A stretch of DNA of 64,000 nt from UBA4416 sp035439445 (GCA_035439445.1 DAORKG010000020.1:1-64000), one strand, 5' to 3'. Counted from the stretch's first letter, positions 1-8,980 are shown. Numbers and translations are program-made. Notes: a model not told the origin generated them from the sequence alone.

Positions 1-14
1 TAACTAGCTTATAG

Positions 15-74
15 GGATGATTTTCTCATCCTTATCTGCACATAATTGGGTAGATAAGGATGGTTTTTGCATCC
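15..74. repeat. Nested inverted and direct repeats with two alternative foldings
   Basis: Two similar 17-nt units, each starting GGATG and ending CATCC around a T-rich middle, lie at 15-31 and 58-74; each can form a 5-bp hairpin. Between them, CATCCTTATCT (27-37) is perfectly complementary to AGATAAGGATG (52-62), giving an 11-bp stem with a 14-nt loop that uses the inner halves of both units, so the two foldings exclude each other. It lies just past the 3' end of the recombinase gene. It could be a terminator pair, a recombination site or a palindromic repeat; no copy is recognised elsewhere in the window. Confidence 0.6.
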
Positions 75-100
75 TGAGCATAATCAAAAATATGACTTTT

Positions 101-1249
101 TTATAGACTATCAAAGGGTGAAATTACTTTTTGAATACTCTTATTACTGACATGAGTATAAATTTCGGTTGTTTTGCTGCTACTATGCCCTAATATTTCC
201 TGAATATATCTCAAATCTGTGCCATTTTCTAATAAATGGGTAGCGTAACTATGCCTTAACCAATGTAAGGTAACCGGCTTATCTATTTTACTTTTTTCAA
301 GAGCATTAATTAGCACACTTGCTAAACTTCTTTCATCATACTGTCCAATTCCATTTTGCCCCTCAAATAACCATTCTTTAGGTTTATAGGCGTTAAAATA
401 ATCCCTCAACAATTGAATTGTTTTTTCAGACAAAGGTGCAATACGATCTTTGCGTCCTTTTGATTGGCGTATTACAATCAGGCCTCTTTTTGAATTAATG
501 TCGGTGATCTTTAAATTCAATAATTCACTACGCCTTAATCCACAACTATAAATTAAGCTTAACATGGCCTTATGCTTAATATTGGTTAAGGCTTGTAAAA
601 TTAACTTTACTTCTTCTTTACTCAATACATTTGGCAATAATTTAGAACGCTTGGGGCGATGTACTAATTCTGGGTTTAATTTTTTATTTTCAACTTTGCT
701 AAAAAACAATTTAACGGCATTCACTATCTGGTTCTGAAATGAAGCAGAGAGCCCATTTTCCATAATATAATGGTTATTGAATTTTATTAAATCTTCGTTA
801 GTTATTTCAGCTATTGGTTTATCTGCATAATACCTTAAAAATGTTTTTAGTGAATCTGTATAAGTTTTAATCGTACTGTTGCTATAGCGCTTTGAGTTTA
901 ACCACAATTTAAATTCTTCTATTTTATGTAAGAATTCTTCCGGTAAATCTTGCAATATACTAGTTGGCTTAATGATTATTTCAACCTCCTTTTTCTCAAC
1001 CAATGGCGCTTGATAAACTTTCAAATCAGAATAGTCCAAATAAAAATTGGGTTGCAGTAATATAAATAAATCCTGTATAATGCTTTTATAAAAAGGTAAA
1101 TACCAACAATTCATGGTTTTACTCCAACGCATACCTGTGTTGGCTCTTAATAAGTTATTCAACGCGTCATTTTTATTAAAAATGAGTTGAACTACTTCTT
1201 TCTCTTTATGAAAAGCGGGCTTTAGTTTAACTATTGGCAAATGATTCAT
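101..1249 (-). CDS. Tyrosine recombinase / integrase, XerC/D-like
   Basis: A 382-aa site-specific recombinase. Residues 1-100 are an N-terminal extension, about 105-200 form the SAM-like core-binding domain (following the pattern 'SNSTIKTYTDSLKTF'), and 205-375 are the catalytic domain. The expected active-site set is present: R239 (in SCGLRRSEL), K264, H329 and R332 (in LHWLRHSYATH), H355 (in LGHSS) and nucleophile Y364 (in TEIYTHVS), so the enzyme should be active. The core resembles integron-type and Xer recombinases, but the extra segment typical of integron integrases before the HxxR box is absent. The neighbouring toxin-antitoxin remnant and nested repeats suggest a mobile or formerly mobile locus whose other end lies left of the window. 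It is a different subfamily from the integrase at 33650-34897. Confidence 0.9.
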   Translation of the reverse strand: MNHLPIVKLKPAFHKEKEVVQLIFNKNDALNNLLRANTGMRWSKTMNCWYLPFYKSIIQDLFILLQPNFYLDYSDLKVYQAPLVEKKEVEIIIKPTSILQDLPEEFLHKIEEFKLWLNSKRYSNSTIKTYTDSLKTFLRYYADKPIAEITNEDLIKFNNHYIMENGLSASFQNQIVNAVKLFFSKVENKKLNPELVHRPKRSKLLPNVLSKEEVKLILQALTNIKHKAMLSLIYSCGLRRSELLNLKITDINSKRGLIVIRQSKGRKDRIAPLSEKTIQLLRDYFNAYKPKEWLFEGQNGIGQYDERSLASVLINALEKSKIDKPVTLHWLRHSYATHLLENGTDLRYIQEILGHSSSKTTEIYTHVSNKSIQKVISPFDSL

Positions 1250-1270
1250 ATACCAAAATTAAATTAAAAA

Positions 1271-1300
1271 ATAGCAATTGATTGCTATATATTGTAGCAA
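1271..1300. repeat. ATAGCAAT inverted repeat upstream of the recombinase
   Basis: ATAGCAAT (1271-1278) and ATTGCTAT (1281-1288) form a perfect 8-bp inverted repeat with a 2-nt spacer, followed by a related ATTGTAGCAA. It sits 22 bp upstream of the recombinase start codon, where it could act as an operator or recombinase-binding site. The same 8-mer forms an inverted repeat at 33626-33646 beside the second integrase gene. Confidence 0.5.
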
Positions 1301-1302
1301 AT

Positions 1303-1336
1303 AAAAAACCCTTTAAACTTTTACTTAAAGGGGTTT
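1303..1336 (-). terminator. Rho-independent terminator after the toxin-antitoxin remnant
   Basis: A stem made of AAACCCTTTAA and its complement TTAAAGGGGTTT encloses a short loop. Read on the minus strand it ends in a run of T residues, between the stop of the toxin remnant and the recombinase promoter region. Confidence 0.7.
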
Positions 1337-1348
1337 GTAATGTATTCT

Positions 1349-1645
1349 CTACTTTTTAGTGTATCGCTTTTGAGAACTTCTGCCAGCTTAAATAACTTTA
1401 TAAACTGTAATTATATTTTCTTCAACTTAAAAAATAATATGATAAGGATAAGGCTTAATTAATACTTGACGAAAATCTTTGTACCTTTTTTGAAACAATA
1501 ACGGTTCTTTTTTAATGGCTTAAATTTGTGTTTCCCAACAATCTAAAAACCGAATCCCTAAGCCTTCCTGCTTCTCTTCATAATAATCAAAAGCTTCTAA
1601 AACACCAGTTTTTGCAGTTGTTTTTACATCTATGATATACTTCAT
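1349..1645 (-). pseudogene. RelE/ParE-type toxin, inactivated by three in-frame stops
   Basis: The ATG (1643-1645) overlaps the antitoxin stop codon as ATGA, the usual arrangement in these operons. The frame reads as a RelE/ParE toxin over its whole 99 codons without any frameshift: MKYIIDVKTTAKTG, then YYEEKQEGLGIRFLDCWE, then LLFQKRYKDFRQVLIKPYP, then AGRSSQKRYTKK and a stop. Three TAA codons interrupt it: after CWETQI, after YPYHIIF and after VYKVI. The middle and C-terminal motifs (KRYKDFR, PYPYHIIF) are those of active RelE/ParE proteins, so this is a formerly functional gene decayed by point mutations. Family assignment is from motif memory. Confidence 0.85.
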
Positions 1646-1881
1646 TTTTTTACTCTGCCATACGCCTCTTTTCTAATTTGCGCTAAGCTTACAGATTTAA
1701 GTTTTCCTGCTTTATTCTGTTTTTTCAATACATCTAATTCTTTTTTATCACCATCTGTTAATTCAAAATCATATTCTTTAGATTTATCATTTAACAACAC
1801 ATATATTGCTTTTAAAAAATCCTTATCATCAATCACATCAATAGCATGATGCATGCTTTTTTTAGTGGCAGTTGTGGTCAT
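1642..1881 (-). CDS. Antitoxin-like protein of a RelE/ParE module
   Basis: A 79-aa hydrophilic, lysine-rich protein. The N-terminal part (residues 10-40, HHAIDVIDDKDFLKAIYVLL) resembles the addiction-module helix found in Bacteroidota antitoxins, and the C-terminal tail (about 45-79, rich in K and E) would be the toxin-binding segment. It lies directly upstream of, and overlaps by four bases (ATGA), the decayed toxin frame. It is intact while its partner is not, so it may persist as an orphan DNA-binding or neutralising protein. Assignment rests on position and general character more than on a firm domain match. Confidence 0.65.
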   Translation of the reverse strand: MTTTATKKSMHHAIDVIDDKDFLKAIYVLLNDKSKEYDFELTDGDKKELDVLKKQNKAGKLKSVSLAQIRKEAYGRVKK

Positions 1882-1945
1882 AATGTATTATCAATTTATG
1901 TTTTATAGGTAATAAATATTGCTTTTTATTCCAAATGTCAATAAA

Positions 1946-1973
1946 AATCCCCCAACAATTCTGTTGAGGGATT
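1946..1973 (-). terminator. Terminator after metK
   Basis: AATCCC..CAACA and TGTTGAGGGATT form a stem with a 4-nt loop; on the minus strand it is followed by TTTTTAT. It lies 23 bp past the metK stop codon. Confidence 0.8.
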
Positions 1974-1995
1974 CTTAATTTATTGAAGCTTAAAA

Positions 1996-3249
1996 TTATT
2001 TTAATTTAAAAGCTGCTTTTACTTTTGATACGTAATCTAATTTTTCCCAAGTAAATAATTCAACTTTCATTGTCTTAGTTTTTCCATCAGGAGATTTGAA
2101 AGTTTTAGTTACAACTTCGTTCTTACGCCCCATGTGTCCGTATGCTGCTGTTTCGCTATACATTGGTGTACGTAATTTGAAACGTTGCTCAATAAAGTAA
2201 GGACGCATATCGAATACTTTTTGAACGATTTTAGCAATTTCACCATCAGTCATTTTTACTTTTGATGTACCATAAGTATCAATAAAAATACCCATTGGTT
2301 GTGCTACACCAATTGCATAAGATACCTGAACTAACACCTCATCACACACACCTGCTGCCACTAAGTTTTTAGCAATGTGACGTGTAGCATAAGCTGCAGA
2401 ACGATCAACTTTACTTGGATCTTTACCTGAGAAAGCACCACCACCGTGAGCACCTTTTCCACCGTAAGTATCTACAATAATTTTACGACCTGTTAAACCT
2501 GTATCTCCGTGTGGTCCACCAATTACAAATTTACCTGTTGGGTTAATATGGTAGTTGATTTTGTTGTTGAATAAATGAGCGTATTTAGGATAGTTCTTTT
2601 TAACTCTAGGAATTAAAATTTCAATGATATCTTTTTTAATTTTTGCTAACATTTTTGGCTCTGTATCAAAATCATCATGTTGTGTAGACACAACAATGGC
2701 ATCAATACGAACAGGCTCATTGTTATCATTATACTCTAATGTAACCTGAGATTTTGCATCCGGACGTAAATATTTAATTTGTTTATTTTCTCTGCGTAAC
2801 GCTGCTAATTCTAATAAAATACCGTGAGCTAAATCTAATGCTAAAGGCATATAGTTTGCTGTTTCGTTAGTTGCGTAACCAAACATCATCCCTTGGTCAC
2901 CTGCACCTTGCTCTTCTTTTTTCTTTCTGTCAACACCTTGATTGATATCAGCAGATTGTTCGTGAATTGCAGATAAGATACCACAAGAGTTTGCTTCGAA
3001 CATATACTCAGATTTAGTATATCCAATTTTACGAATTACTTCGCGAGCAATTTCCTGAACATCTAAATATGCTTTTGATTTTACCTCACCGGCTAATACA
3101 ACTTGTCCTGTAGTTACTAATGTTTCGCAAGCTACTTTACTTTGCGGATCGAATGCTAAAAAGTTATCGATTAAAGCATCTGAAATTTGATCGGCAACCT
3201 TATCCGGATGGCCTTCTGATACTGATTCTGAGGTGAAAAGATATCCCAT
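1996..3249 (-). CDS. metK: S-adenosylmethionine synthetase
   Basis: Makes S-adenosylmethionine from ATP and methionine in the cytoplasm. The frame is open further upstream, but the start at 3249 gives the family's N-terminus MGYLFTSESVSEGHPDKVAD and 417 aa, the normal length. Family signatures are present: GHPDKVADQISDA near the N-terminus (ATP/Mg binding), GAGDQGMMFGYAT (about 115) and the glycine-rich GGGAFSGKDPSKVDRSAAY loop (about 270). On the minus strand TAAATTTG at 3291-3298 matches the Bacteroidota -7 element and would give a leader of about 40 nt; the -33 box is poor. It is the second gene in a minus-strand pair with ilvE, 264 bp apart and separated by a terminator and a dispersed repeat, so it is probably transcribed on its own. 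Confidence 0.97.
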   Translation of the reverse strand: MGYLFTSESVSEGHPDKVADQISDALIDNFLAFDPQSKVACETLVTTGQVVLAGEVKSKAYLDVQEIAREVIRKIGYTKSEYMFEANSCGILSAIHEQSADINQGVDRKKKEEQGAGDQGMMFGYATNETANYMPLALDLAHGILLELAALRRENKQIKYLRPDAKSQVTLEYNDNNEPVRIDAIVVSTQHDDFDTEPKMLAKIKKDIIEILIPRVKKNYPKYAHLFNNKINYHINPTGKFVIGGPHGDTGLTGRKIIVDTYGGKGAHGGGAFSGKDPSKVDRSAAYATRHIAKNLVAAGVCDEVLVQVSYAIGVAQPMGIFIDTYGTSKVKMTDGEIAKIVQKVFDMRPYFIEQRFKLRTPMYSETAAYGHMGRKNEVVTKTFKSPDGKTKTMKVELFTWEKLDYVSKVKAAFKLK

Positions 3250-3366
3250 ATTTGTTTTTTTGTTTGTTTTAATTTTTAATACTAGAGCAACAAATTTAAA
3301 GTTTTGATTTGGTAATAAAAAAAATGTTTTGAACAATGATAATTTACCAAAATAATCTTGAATTAG

Positions 3367-3425
3367 TGTCAGGCTGAGCGGAGTCGAAGCCTTTTTACAC
3401 CCCTTCGACTCCGCTCAGGGTGACA
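3367..3425. repeat. Dispersed palindromic repeat, 23-bp arms
   Basis: The left arm begins TGTCAGGCTGAGCGGAGTCG (3367-3389) and the right arm (3403-3425) is its reverse complement with two mismatches, around a T-rich 13-nt spacer. The core CTGAGCGGAGTCGAAG is known to me as a very widespread intergenic repeat in bacterial genomes. Here it lies between ilvE and metK. Confidence 0.85.
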
Positions 3426-3462
3426 AGCTTCACGGCTTCATTTTTTTACCAACCAAACACAC

Positions 3463-3499
3463 AAAAGCCTTATTCACATGTATGCGAATAAGGCTTTTT
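3463..3499 (-). terminator. Terminator after ilvE
   Basis: AAAAGCCTTATTC and GAATAAGGCTTTT are perfect complements around a 10-nt loop, 14 bp past the ilvE stop. The T run is present on both strands, so it may act in both directions. Confidence 0.8.
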
Positions 3500-3512
3500 A
3501 TATGTAAATCGA

Positions 3513-4580
3513 TTACTTCACTTTATACATCCACCCCATTTTATCTTCTAATTTACCTTTACGAATTCCTCTTAATGTTTCATCAACTTTGTTCGAGAAC
3601 TGACGTTCTGCAACCGGAGGTAATTCCATATAATCTTCTTTATAACCAATACCAATAATTGGAGCAATAGTAGCTGCTGTTCCAACACCAAATGCTTCTT
3701 TAATTTCGCCTTTAGCGTGGGCATCTAAAATTTCCTGAATAGAAATTTTGCGTTCTTCAACATTCATTCCCCAATCTCTTGCTAGTGCTAATACGCTACG
3801 ACGAGTGATTCCATCTAATATCGTATCGCTTAATGCCGGTGTAACCACTGAATTACCAATTACAAACATTAAATTCATAGTTCCTGATTCTTCTAAAAAA
3901 GAGTGAGTCGCTCCATCAGTCCAGATTACTTGCTGGTAACCTTTTTGTTGAGCTAATTTTGTTGGGTATAAACTACGACCGTAGTTACCGGCTGCTTTCA
4001 CAAAACCAACACCGCCTTGTACCGCACGGATATAATTAGTTTCAATTAATACTTTAATTGGATCGCTATAGTATTTACCTGCAGGACAAGTAATAATAAC
4101 AAACTTATAAGTATCGCTTGGCTTAACACCAATAGCTTCATCTGTAGCTATTAAAAACGGACGAATGTATAGGGAACCTGTTTCAGAAGTTGGAACCCAA
4201 GCCGCATCTAATTTCAATAACTCTAATAATCCGCCCATGAAAATTTCTTCAGGAACTTCAGGCATTGCCATACGGATGGCAGATTTATTTAAACGATTAA
4301 AATTATCAATAGGTCTGAAAATACTTACTTCTCCTGCATCATTTTTATAGGCTTTCATTCCTTCAAAAATAGCTTGCCCATAATGTAATGCCGACATAGC
4401 ATAACTCATTGGCACATCCTGGTAAGGCATAATATATGTTTTTCCCCATTTACCATCTGCATATTCTGCAATAAACATATGGTCTGAGAAACATTTTCCA
4501 AAAGGCACATTGTTTACATCGTACTCACTTACTCTGCTGTGAGCTGTTTTTTCAATTTTAATATCAGCGTTTGCTATCAT
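3513..4580 (-). CDS. ilvE: Branched-chain amino acid aminotransferase
   Basis: A 355-aa fold-type IV PLP aminotransferase that interconverts leucine, isoleucine and valine with their 2-keto acids using glutamate/2-oxoglutarate. Diagnostic segments: the FEGMKAYKN region (about 72-80), IRPFLIATD (139-147), the PLP lysine K195 in GFVKAAGNYGRS, then FLEESGTMNLMFV and, towards the C-terminus, LDGITRRSVLALARDWG. The length and the AAGNYG motif fit the long BCAT type (eukaryote-like, also common in Bacteroidota) rather than the roughly 300-aa E. coli type. The ATG at 4578-4580 is the only plausible start. No other branched-chain pathway gene is adjacent. Confidence 0.95.
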   Translation of the reverse strand: MIANADIKIEKTAHSRVSEYDVNNVPFGKCFSDHMFIAEYADGKWGKTYIMPYQDVPMSYAMSALHYGQAIFEGMKAYKNDAGEVSIFRPIDNFNRLNKSAIRMAMPEVPEEIFMGGLLELLKLDAAWVPTSETGSLYIRPFLIATDEAIGVKPSDTYKFVIITCPAGKYYSDPIKVLIETNYIRAVQGGVGFVKAAGNYGRSLYPTKLAQQKGYQQVIWTDGATHSFLEESGTMNLMFVIGNSVVTPALSDTILDGITRRSVLALARDWGMNVEERKISIQEILDAHAKGEIKEAFGVGTAATIAPIIGIGYKEDYMELPPVAERQFSNKVDETLRGIRKGKLEDKMGWMYKVK

Positions 4581-4707
4581 TATTTCTGTATTGTATTAAA
4601 CAAATTAGCACATAATTTTTGTTAGTACAAACTTTTTAGTCGATTATTTTGGGGGATTTAAGGAAAATAGAACAATTCTGTAATTTTTCTTTAAAAATTT
4701 GTTTTTA

Positions 4708-5715
4708 ATGAAATTTTACTATTTTCGTAAACTTATTAACATTTTGAGGTTTATTGTTCATATTCTATTTGTAGCAACTTTCATTCCTGCTATACTTAAA
4801 GCAGAAGGAGAGCCAAAAAAGGACACGACGCGCCTAAAGATTGACGCTTCCTCAATTTCCGGCAACAAAACAGAAGTCACCAAACTACAATTAGTGCATT
4901 TAGTAGATTCGCTATTAGATTTAGAGTCTATTGAAGAAAGAGATATTGAGCTAATCAGCTATTATAACAGTATCCTGATTTCTAAGGAAGCAAATTTGGC
5001 AGTTATAAAATACGGACAACTACCGGCGAGTAATTTTTATGACGATTTTGACGAGAGCACCGTTTTTAATATCACACCGGATACTGAGTTTCCCGAATCT
5101 CAAATCATTAAAATAGAAAGTGATTCTTTAGGCGTTTACCATCACCCTCGTGTTGGCCCAGTAAACTCAAAATTTGGTTGGAGAGACGGGCGCATGCACA
5201 AAGGCATTGATATTAACTTACATAAAGGTGACCCCGTAGTAGCCGCATTTGACGGCATGGTTCGTATTGCTCATGCAAAAGGCGCTTATGGTAATGTGGT
5301 AATCATCAGACATTATAATGGATTAGAAACTGTGTATGCGCATTTATCAAAAATAAAAGTGAAACCGGGGCAGGTTGTTTTAGCCGGACAATTAATTGGT
5401 CTAGGAGGAAACACCGGAAGAAGCAGCGGTCCACATTTGCATTTTGAAGTTCGATTTAAAGGTCAGGCATTAAATCCGGCTTCTTTAATTTCATTTACCG
5501 AAAATAAAACTTACAACGACTCTATCATTATTAAAAAATCTCGCTATGGCATTTGCGCTTATCCCAGCAATGCAACATTACATACCATTGAAAGAGGTGA
5601 TACCTGGTATGAAGTAGCTAAACGTTATGGTTTATCAATGAAAGAATTATGTGCTTTAAATAATACAGATAAACGCTATTATTTAAAAATCGGACAGAAA
5701 TTGAGAGTGCATTAA
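4708..5715 (+). CDS. Murein DD-endopeptidase-like M23 peptidase with C-terminal LysM
   Basis: A 335-aa envelope protein that should cut peptidoglycan cross-links. The frame opens at a TTG at 4699, but the ATG at 4708 puts the hydrophobic segment (about 9-30) correctly at the N-terminus as a signal peptide or anchor. Residues about 150-262 are an M23 (LytM) domain with all zinc ligands and catalytic histidines: H164 and D168 (HKGID), H212 (AHLS) and H243/H245 (HLHFE). Residues 291-335 are one LysM repeat (HTIERGDTWYEVAKRYGLS), which holds the protein on the cell wall. The complete ligand set suggests an active enzyme rather than an EnvC-type activator. It stands alone and converges on the gene at 5721 with a 5-bp gap. 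Confidence 0.93.
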   Translation: MKFYYFRKLINILRFIVHILFVATFIPAILKAEGEPKKDTTRLKIDASSISGNKTEVTKLQLVHLVDSLLDLESIEERDIELISYYNSILISKEANLAVIKYGQLPASNFYDDFDESTVFNITPDTEFPESQIIKIESDSLGVYHHPRVGPVNSKFGWRDGRMHKGIDINLHKGDPVVAAFDGMVRIAHAKGAYGNVVIIRHYNGLETVYAHLSKIKVKPGQVVLAGQLIGLGGNTGRSSGPHLHFEVRFKGQALNPASLISFTENKTYNDSIIIKKSRYGICAYPSNATLHTIERGDTWYEVAKRYGLSMKELCALNNTDKRYYLKIGQKLRVH

Positions 5716-5720
5716 TTCCA

Positions 5721-7922
5721 TTAAGGATTTAACCAATACACAAATTTCAATACTACACCTCTGTTTTTTTCTCCAAAATTATCCGAATAGTAATTATCCG
5801 AATACACAATAAATAAATCGCTCATTGGTTTAAATCGCCACTGAAAACGCGCATTAATATTCACATTTTTAATTTGACTGTTGTACTGAATGAATGTGGT
5901 AAAAAACACACTCTTGGTAAATGACAATTCTATCTTTGGCCCAATTAAATCCAGATATACTTTCTTGGATAAATGAGGTAATATAATTTCATCATGCGTG
6001 TAGCTGGCTGTTATAATAGCATAAGGTTGTTTTCTATAAACAAGGTCTGCATTGTAAGATAATTTGCTTCCTGTAAAATAGGATCCGAAAACAACTCCGG
6101 CAGAGGCATTTAATATTTTTCGTTGATCTGTTTTTAGCTTCAAACCAAAATCCTGATAATGATATTCGGCAATCGGTAATGCCGCATTCCCACTAAAAGT
6201 AACATCTGTTGCAAAAATTAATTTTGTGTAATAATTATGATAATCAATTGACAAACCTGATGTATTGGTTAAATTGAAATCCCAGCCTAATTGATTCATC
6301 ATATCGGTAGTTGTGAATTTATCATTGGCGTAATAATCCATATACCAACGAGGTCCCATTTTATTGATAAACGATTTTTTTGGATAGATATAATAATTAA
6401 TGCTTGGTTCTAAACGCCAATATGTGTTTCTAACAGTAATGTTTTTAGTGTAATCCAATTGAAAAATACGAGGCGTAAAACCTGTTTCGGCATTGTAGTT
6501 TTTATTAACGTACTCGTGGTTCCACTGAATATTTATTTTTTGAGTATTGAATGAAAGCCAAGTAGCATGCGCATAAGCATCATTATTCATTGTATTAGAT
6601 AATGAGTGATGATAAAAAGCTTTTCCCATCCATTTATTATTGTTGCTTATTAAATTATAATCGACACCTACTACTCTATTAAAATTAGTTCCTGCAAATC
6701 CTAAGGTATCATATTGTTGACGATTGACAAAAATGAATGAGATATTGGAACGTTTAAACACATTTCTCTGAACGGCAGCTACAAAATAATTTTGTGCATA
6801 CACATCAGTTTCCAATATTTTAGTTTGAGCAGTTTGCACATCCATCACTCCAATACGCCAGTTTTTATTAGGTTTGCCGCTTAAACGCACACCTGCAATA
6901 ATAGGAACGGCACTTCCATTATTAAAACCAATTCTTCTTGAAAAAAACGGACGTATTTGTCGGAACCCAAAGTTGGCAAACAAATCACTGTTCTCTATAA
7001 AAAACTGTCGTTGTTCAGGAAAAAACAAACTGAATCTCGTTAAGTTTGTGATTTGTCTGTCTACTTCTACCTGAGAGAAATCAGGATTAAATGTAATATC
7101 TAAATTTAATGAAGATGAGAGAGCAATCTTTGCATCAGCACCAATATTACCTTCATACACTACCGGTTTTTTAGCCACAAAATCCTGACTGGCTTTAGCA
7201 ATACCATAAGGAATAATCGCAATGTTTCTTCCTGCTTTTTTAGGCAAGGTATCCCAGTTTAAATTACCAACATATGCTAAGGTTGAAACATTAAATTGAC
7301 GGGGAACTTTACTCCACGATGAATTTTCGTTTTGTTTTAAATCATTTCTCGAAAAATTTATACCCCAAGTACTAATATCATTTTTATAACGTATGGTTTT
7401 AAATGGAATTTCCATTTCAACTATCCAACAGTTTTGTTTTCTTGTAACAGCACTAAACCATTTATTGTCCCAGTTTACGGTTGCTCCTTGCCCTCCTCCA
7501 CCGGCAACTAATCCTTCGCGCTGAACACCATAAGGATTCACACCAAAACTAAAGCCGTTTTGTTTATCTAAAAAAGGATCAATGGTAATGACGAAACAAT
7601 CACTCACAGGATAAGCGAAATCTCTTTTTAAGGATTGCACCACATAATTACCCGGTAACGAATCATAACAAATAGCTGCCACAAAAATCGCCTTATCATT
7701 ATATGTCACGTAAACCGTTGTTTTAGTTTTTGCTAAACTGGTATCATAAGGAAAATTTTGCCAAAAGTCAGTTGCCGGCACACAATACTCCCAAAACGAT
7801 TCGTTTAACTCTCCATCAATCACAATAGATTCAGGTGATTTACAAATAGGTAATGTCTTATCATTTTGAGCATTTAATCTCAAAGCAATCAATATTAAAA
7901 ATATGTAACCTAAAACCCTCAC
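5721..7922 (-). CDS. DUF5916 outer-membrane protein with N-terminal CBM9-like domain
   Basis: A 733-aa secreted protein. Residues 1-18 form a signal peptide ending in LNAQ. Residues about 25-220 look like a carbohydrate-binding family 9 type sandwich (IDGELNESFWEYC at the start, then TYNDKAIFVAAICYDS), and the rest is the DUF5916 region, rich in alternating aromatic strands (for example WRIGVMDVQTAQ, QYDTLGFAGTNF) and ending in a strand with terminal aromatics, as expected for an outer-membrane beta-barrel. The family is abundant in Bacteroidota, and proteins of this kind often sit near peptidase or polysaccharide genes. No substrate can be assigned. It diverges from lpxD across about 125 bp. 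Confidence 0.85.
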   Translation of the reverse strand: MRVLGYIFLILIALRLNAQNDKTLPICKSPESIVIDGELNESFWEYCVPATDFWQNFPYDTSLAKTKTTVYVTYNDKAIFVAAICYDSLPGNYVVQSLKRDFAYPVSDCFVITIDPFLDKQNGFSFGVNPYGVQREGLVAGGGGQGATVNWDNKWFSAVTRKQNCWIVEMEIPFKTIRYKNDISTWGINFSRNDLKQNENSSWSKVPRQFNVSTLAYVGNLNWDTLPKKAGRNIAIIPYGIAKASQDFVAKKPVVYEGNIGADAKIALSSSLNLDITFNPDFSQVEVDRQITNLTRFSLFFPEQRQFFIENSDLFANFGFRQIRPFFSRRIGFNNGSAVPIIAGVRLSGKPNKNWRIGVMDVQTAQTKILETDVYAQNYFVAAVQRNVFKRSNISFIFVNRQQYDTLGFAGTNFNRVVGVDYNLISNNNKWMGKAFYHHSLSNTMNNDAYAHATWLSFNTQKINIQWNHEYVNKNYNAETGFTPRIFQLDYTKNITVRNTYWRLEPSINYYIYPKKSFINKMGPRWYMDYYANDKFTTTDMMNQLGWDFNLTNTSGLSIDYHNYYTKLIFATDVTFSGNAALPIAEYHYQDFGLKLKTDQRKILNASAGVVFGSYFTGSKLSYNADLVYRKQPYAIITASYTHDEIILPHLSKKVYLDLIGPKIELSFTKSVFFTTFIQYNSQIKNVNINARFQWRFKPMSDLFIVYSDNYYSDNFGEKNRGVVLKFVYWLNP

Positions 7923-8046
7923 AACTTTATAGCAGATATCAAAACATCAAATGCTTCGATATGTTTGGGCAAAAATACGCTATTATAGATTTTATTATAA
8001 AAATTCTTTACTTATATTTAAAACTGTAAATAACACAAAAACAGCT

Positions 8047-8979
8047 ATGCAAATTCATCCAACAACACTGAAAGATATTGCAAACATTATTAATGCAACG
8101 TATGTTGGAAATGACAATCATGTCATAACCGGGTTCAATGAAATTCATCGAGTGGTAAAAGGTGATGTCGTTTTTGTGGACCATCCTAAATACTACGATA
8201 AAGCTTTAAACTCTGCCGCTACAACTATTATCATTAATAAACAAGTAGATTGCCCTGAAGGTAAAGCACTAATTATTCATAACGAACCGTTTACTGCCTT
8301 TAATCAATTAACCCAACACTTTCAGCCAAAACATTATTCATCACAAGCAATTAGTGCCACAGCAATTATTGGAAAAAACACAGTGATTATGCCCGGATGT
8401 TTTATTGGCAATAATGTTAGTATTGGAGATAATTGTATTTTACATCCTCATGTGATTGTGTATGATAATTGCCAAATAGGCAACAATGTTATTATACATG
8501 CCGGAACGGTGATTGGCTCAGATGCATTTTATTTTAAAAATCGTAAAACACATTTCGAACAATTGCAAACGTGTGGTAATGTGATTATAAAAGATAACGT
8601 ACACATTGGAGCTAACTGCACCTTTGATAAAGGAGTTACTTCTGACACTATTATTGGCAAAGGAACCATTATGGATAATCTAGTGCATGTAGCGCATGAC
8701 GTAGTGATTGGAGAGATGTGTTTATTTGCGGCAAATGTAGCCATTGCGGGCTGTTGCACAATTGGTAACAATGTTACCATGTGGGGACAGGTTGGCATAT
8801 CTAGCGACATCACTATTGGAGATGGTGCTGTGATACAAGCGCAAAGCGGAGTTGGCGAAAATGTACCTGCAGGAAAAACTTATTTTGGTTCACCAGCTTA
8901 TGATGCAAGAGCTAAAATGCGTGAAGTATTCGCCGTAAAACAATTACCTTCTTTAATTCACAAACTATACGATAAATAA
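8047..8979 (+). CDS. lpxD: UDP-3-O-acylglucosamine N-acyltransferase (lipid A synthesis)
   Basis: A 310-aa left-handed beta-helix acyltransferase that adds the N-linked hydroxyacyl chain to UDP-3-O-acylglucosamine at the inner membrane face. The frame is open from 7951, but ATG 8047 gives the family N-terminus (MQIHPTTLKDIANII). Residues 1-95 are the UDP-sugar-binding domain; from about 100 there are hexapeptide repeats (IIGKNT, FIGNNV, SIGDNC, QIGNNV, IIGKGT, VIGEMC, TIGNNV, TIGDGA). H217 in VHVAHDVVIG sits where the catalytic histidine lies in LpxD. The C-terminus FGSPAYDARAKMREVF is also family-typical. A weak -7 match TATGTTTG at 7960-7967 lies about 80 nt upstream. The next gene starts one base after its stop, suggesting co-transcription. 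Confidence 0.93.
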   Translation: MQIHPTTLKDIANIINATYVGNDNHVITGFNEIHRVVKGDVVFVDHPKYYDKALNSAATTIIINKQVDCPEGKALIIHNEPFTAFNQLTQHFQPKHYSSQAISATAIIGKNTVIMPGCFIGNNVSIGDNCILHPHVIVYDNCQIGNNVIIHAGTVIGSDAFYFKNRKTHFEQLQTCGNVIIKDNVHIGANCTFDKGVTSDTIIGKGTIMDNLVHVAHDVVIGEMCLFAANVAIAGCCTIGNNVTMWGQVGISSDITIGDGAVIQAQSGVGENVPAGKTYFGSPAYDARAKMREVFAVKQLPSLIHKLYDK

Positions 8980-8980
8980 C

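Noticed and set aside
101..1249. Integron integrase with attC-like repeats at 15-74
   Set aside because: The recombinase lacks the integron-specific insertion before the HxxR box, there is no cassette array in view, and the repeats do not show the attC core GTTRRRY.
1349..1645. Reassigned stop codon in the toxin frame
   Set aside because: Every other gene in the window ends properly at TAA, TGA or TAG, so local decay is the simpler explanation.
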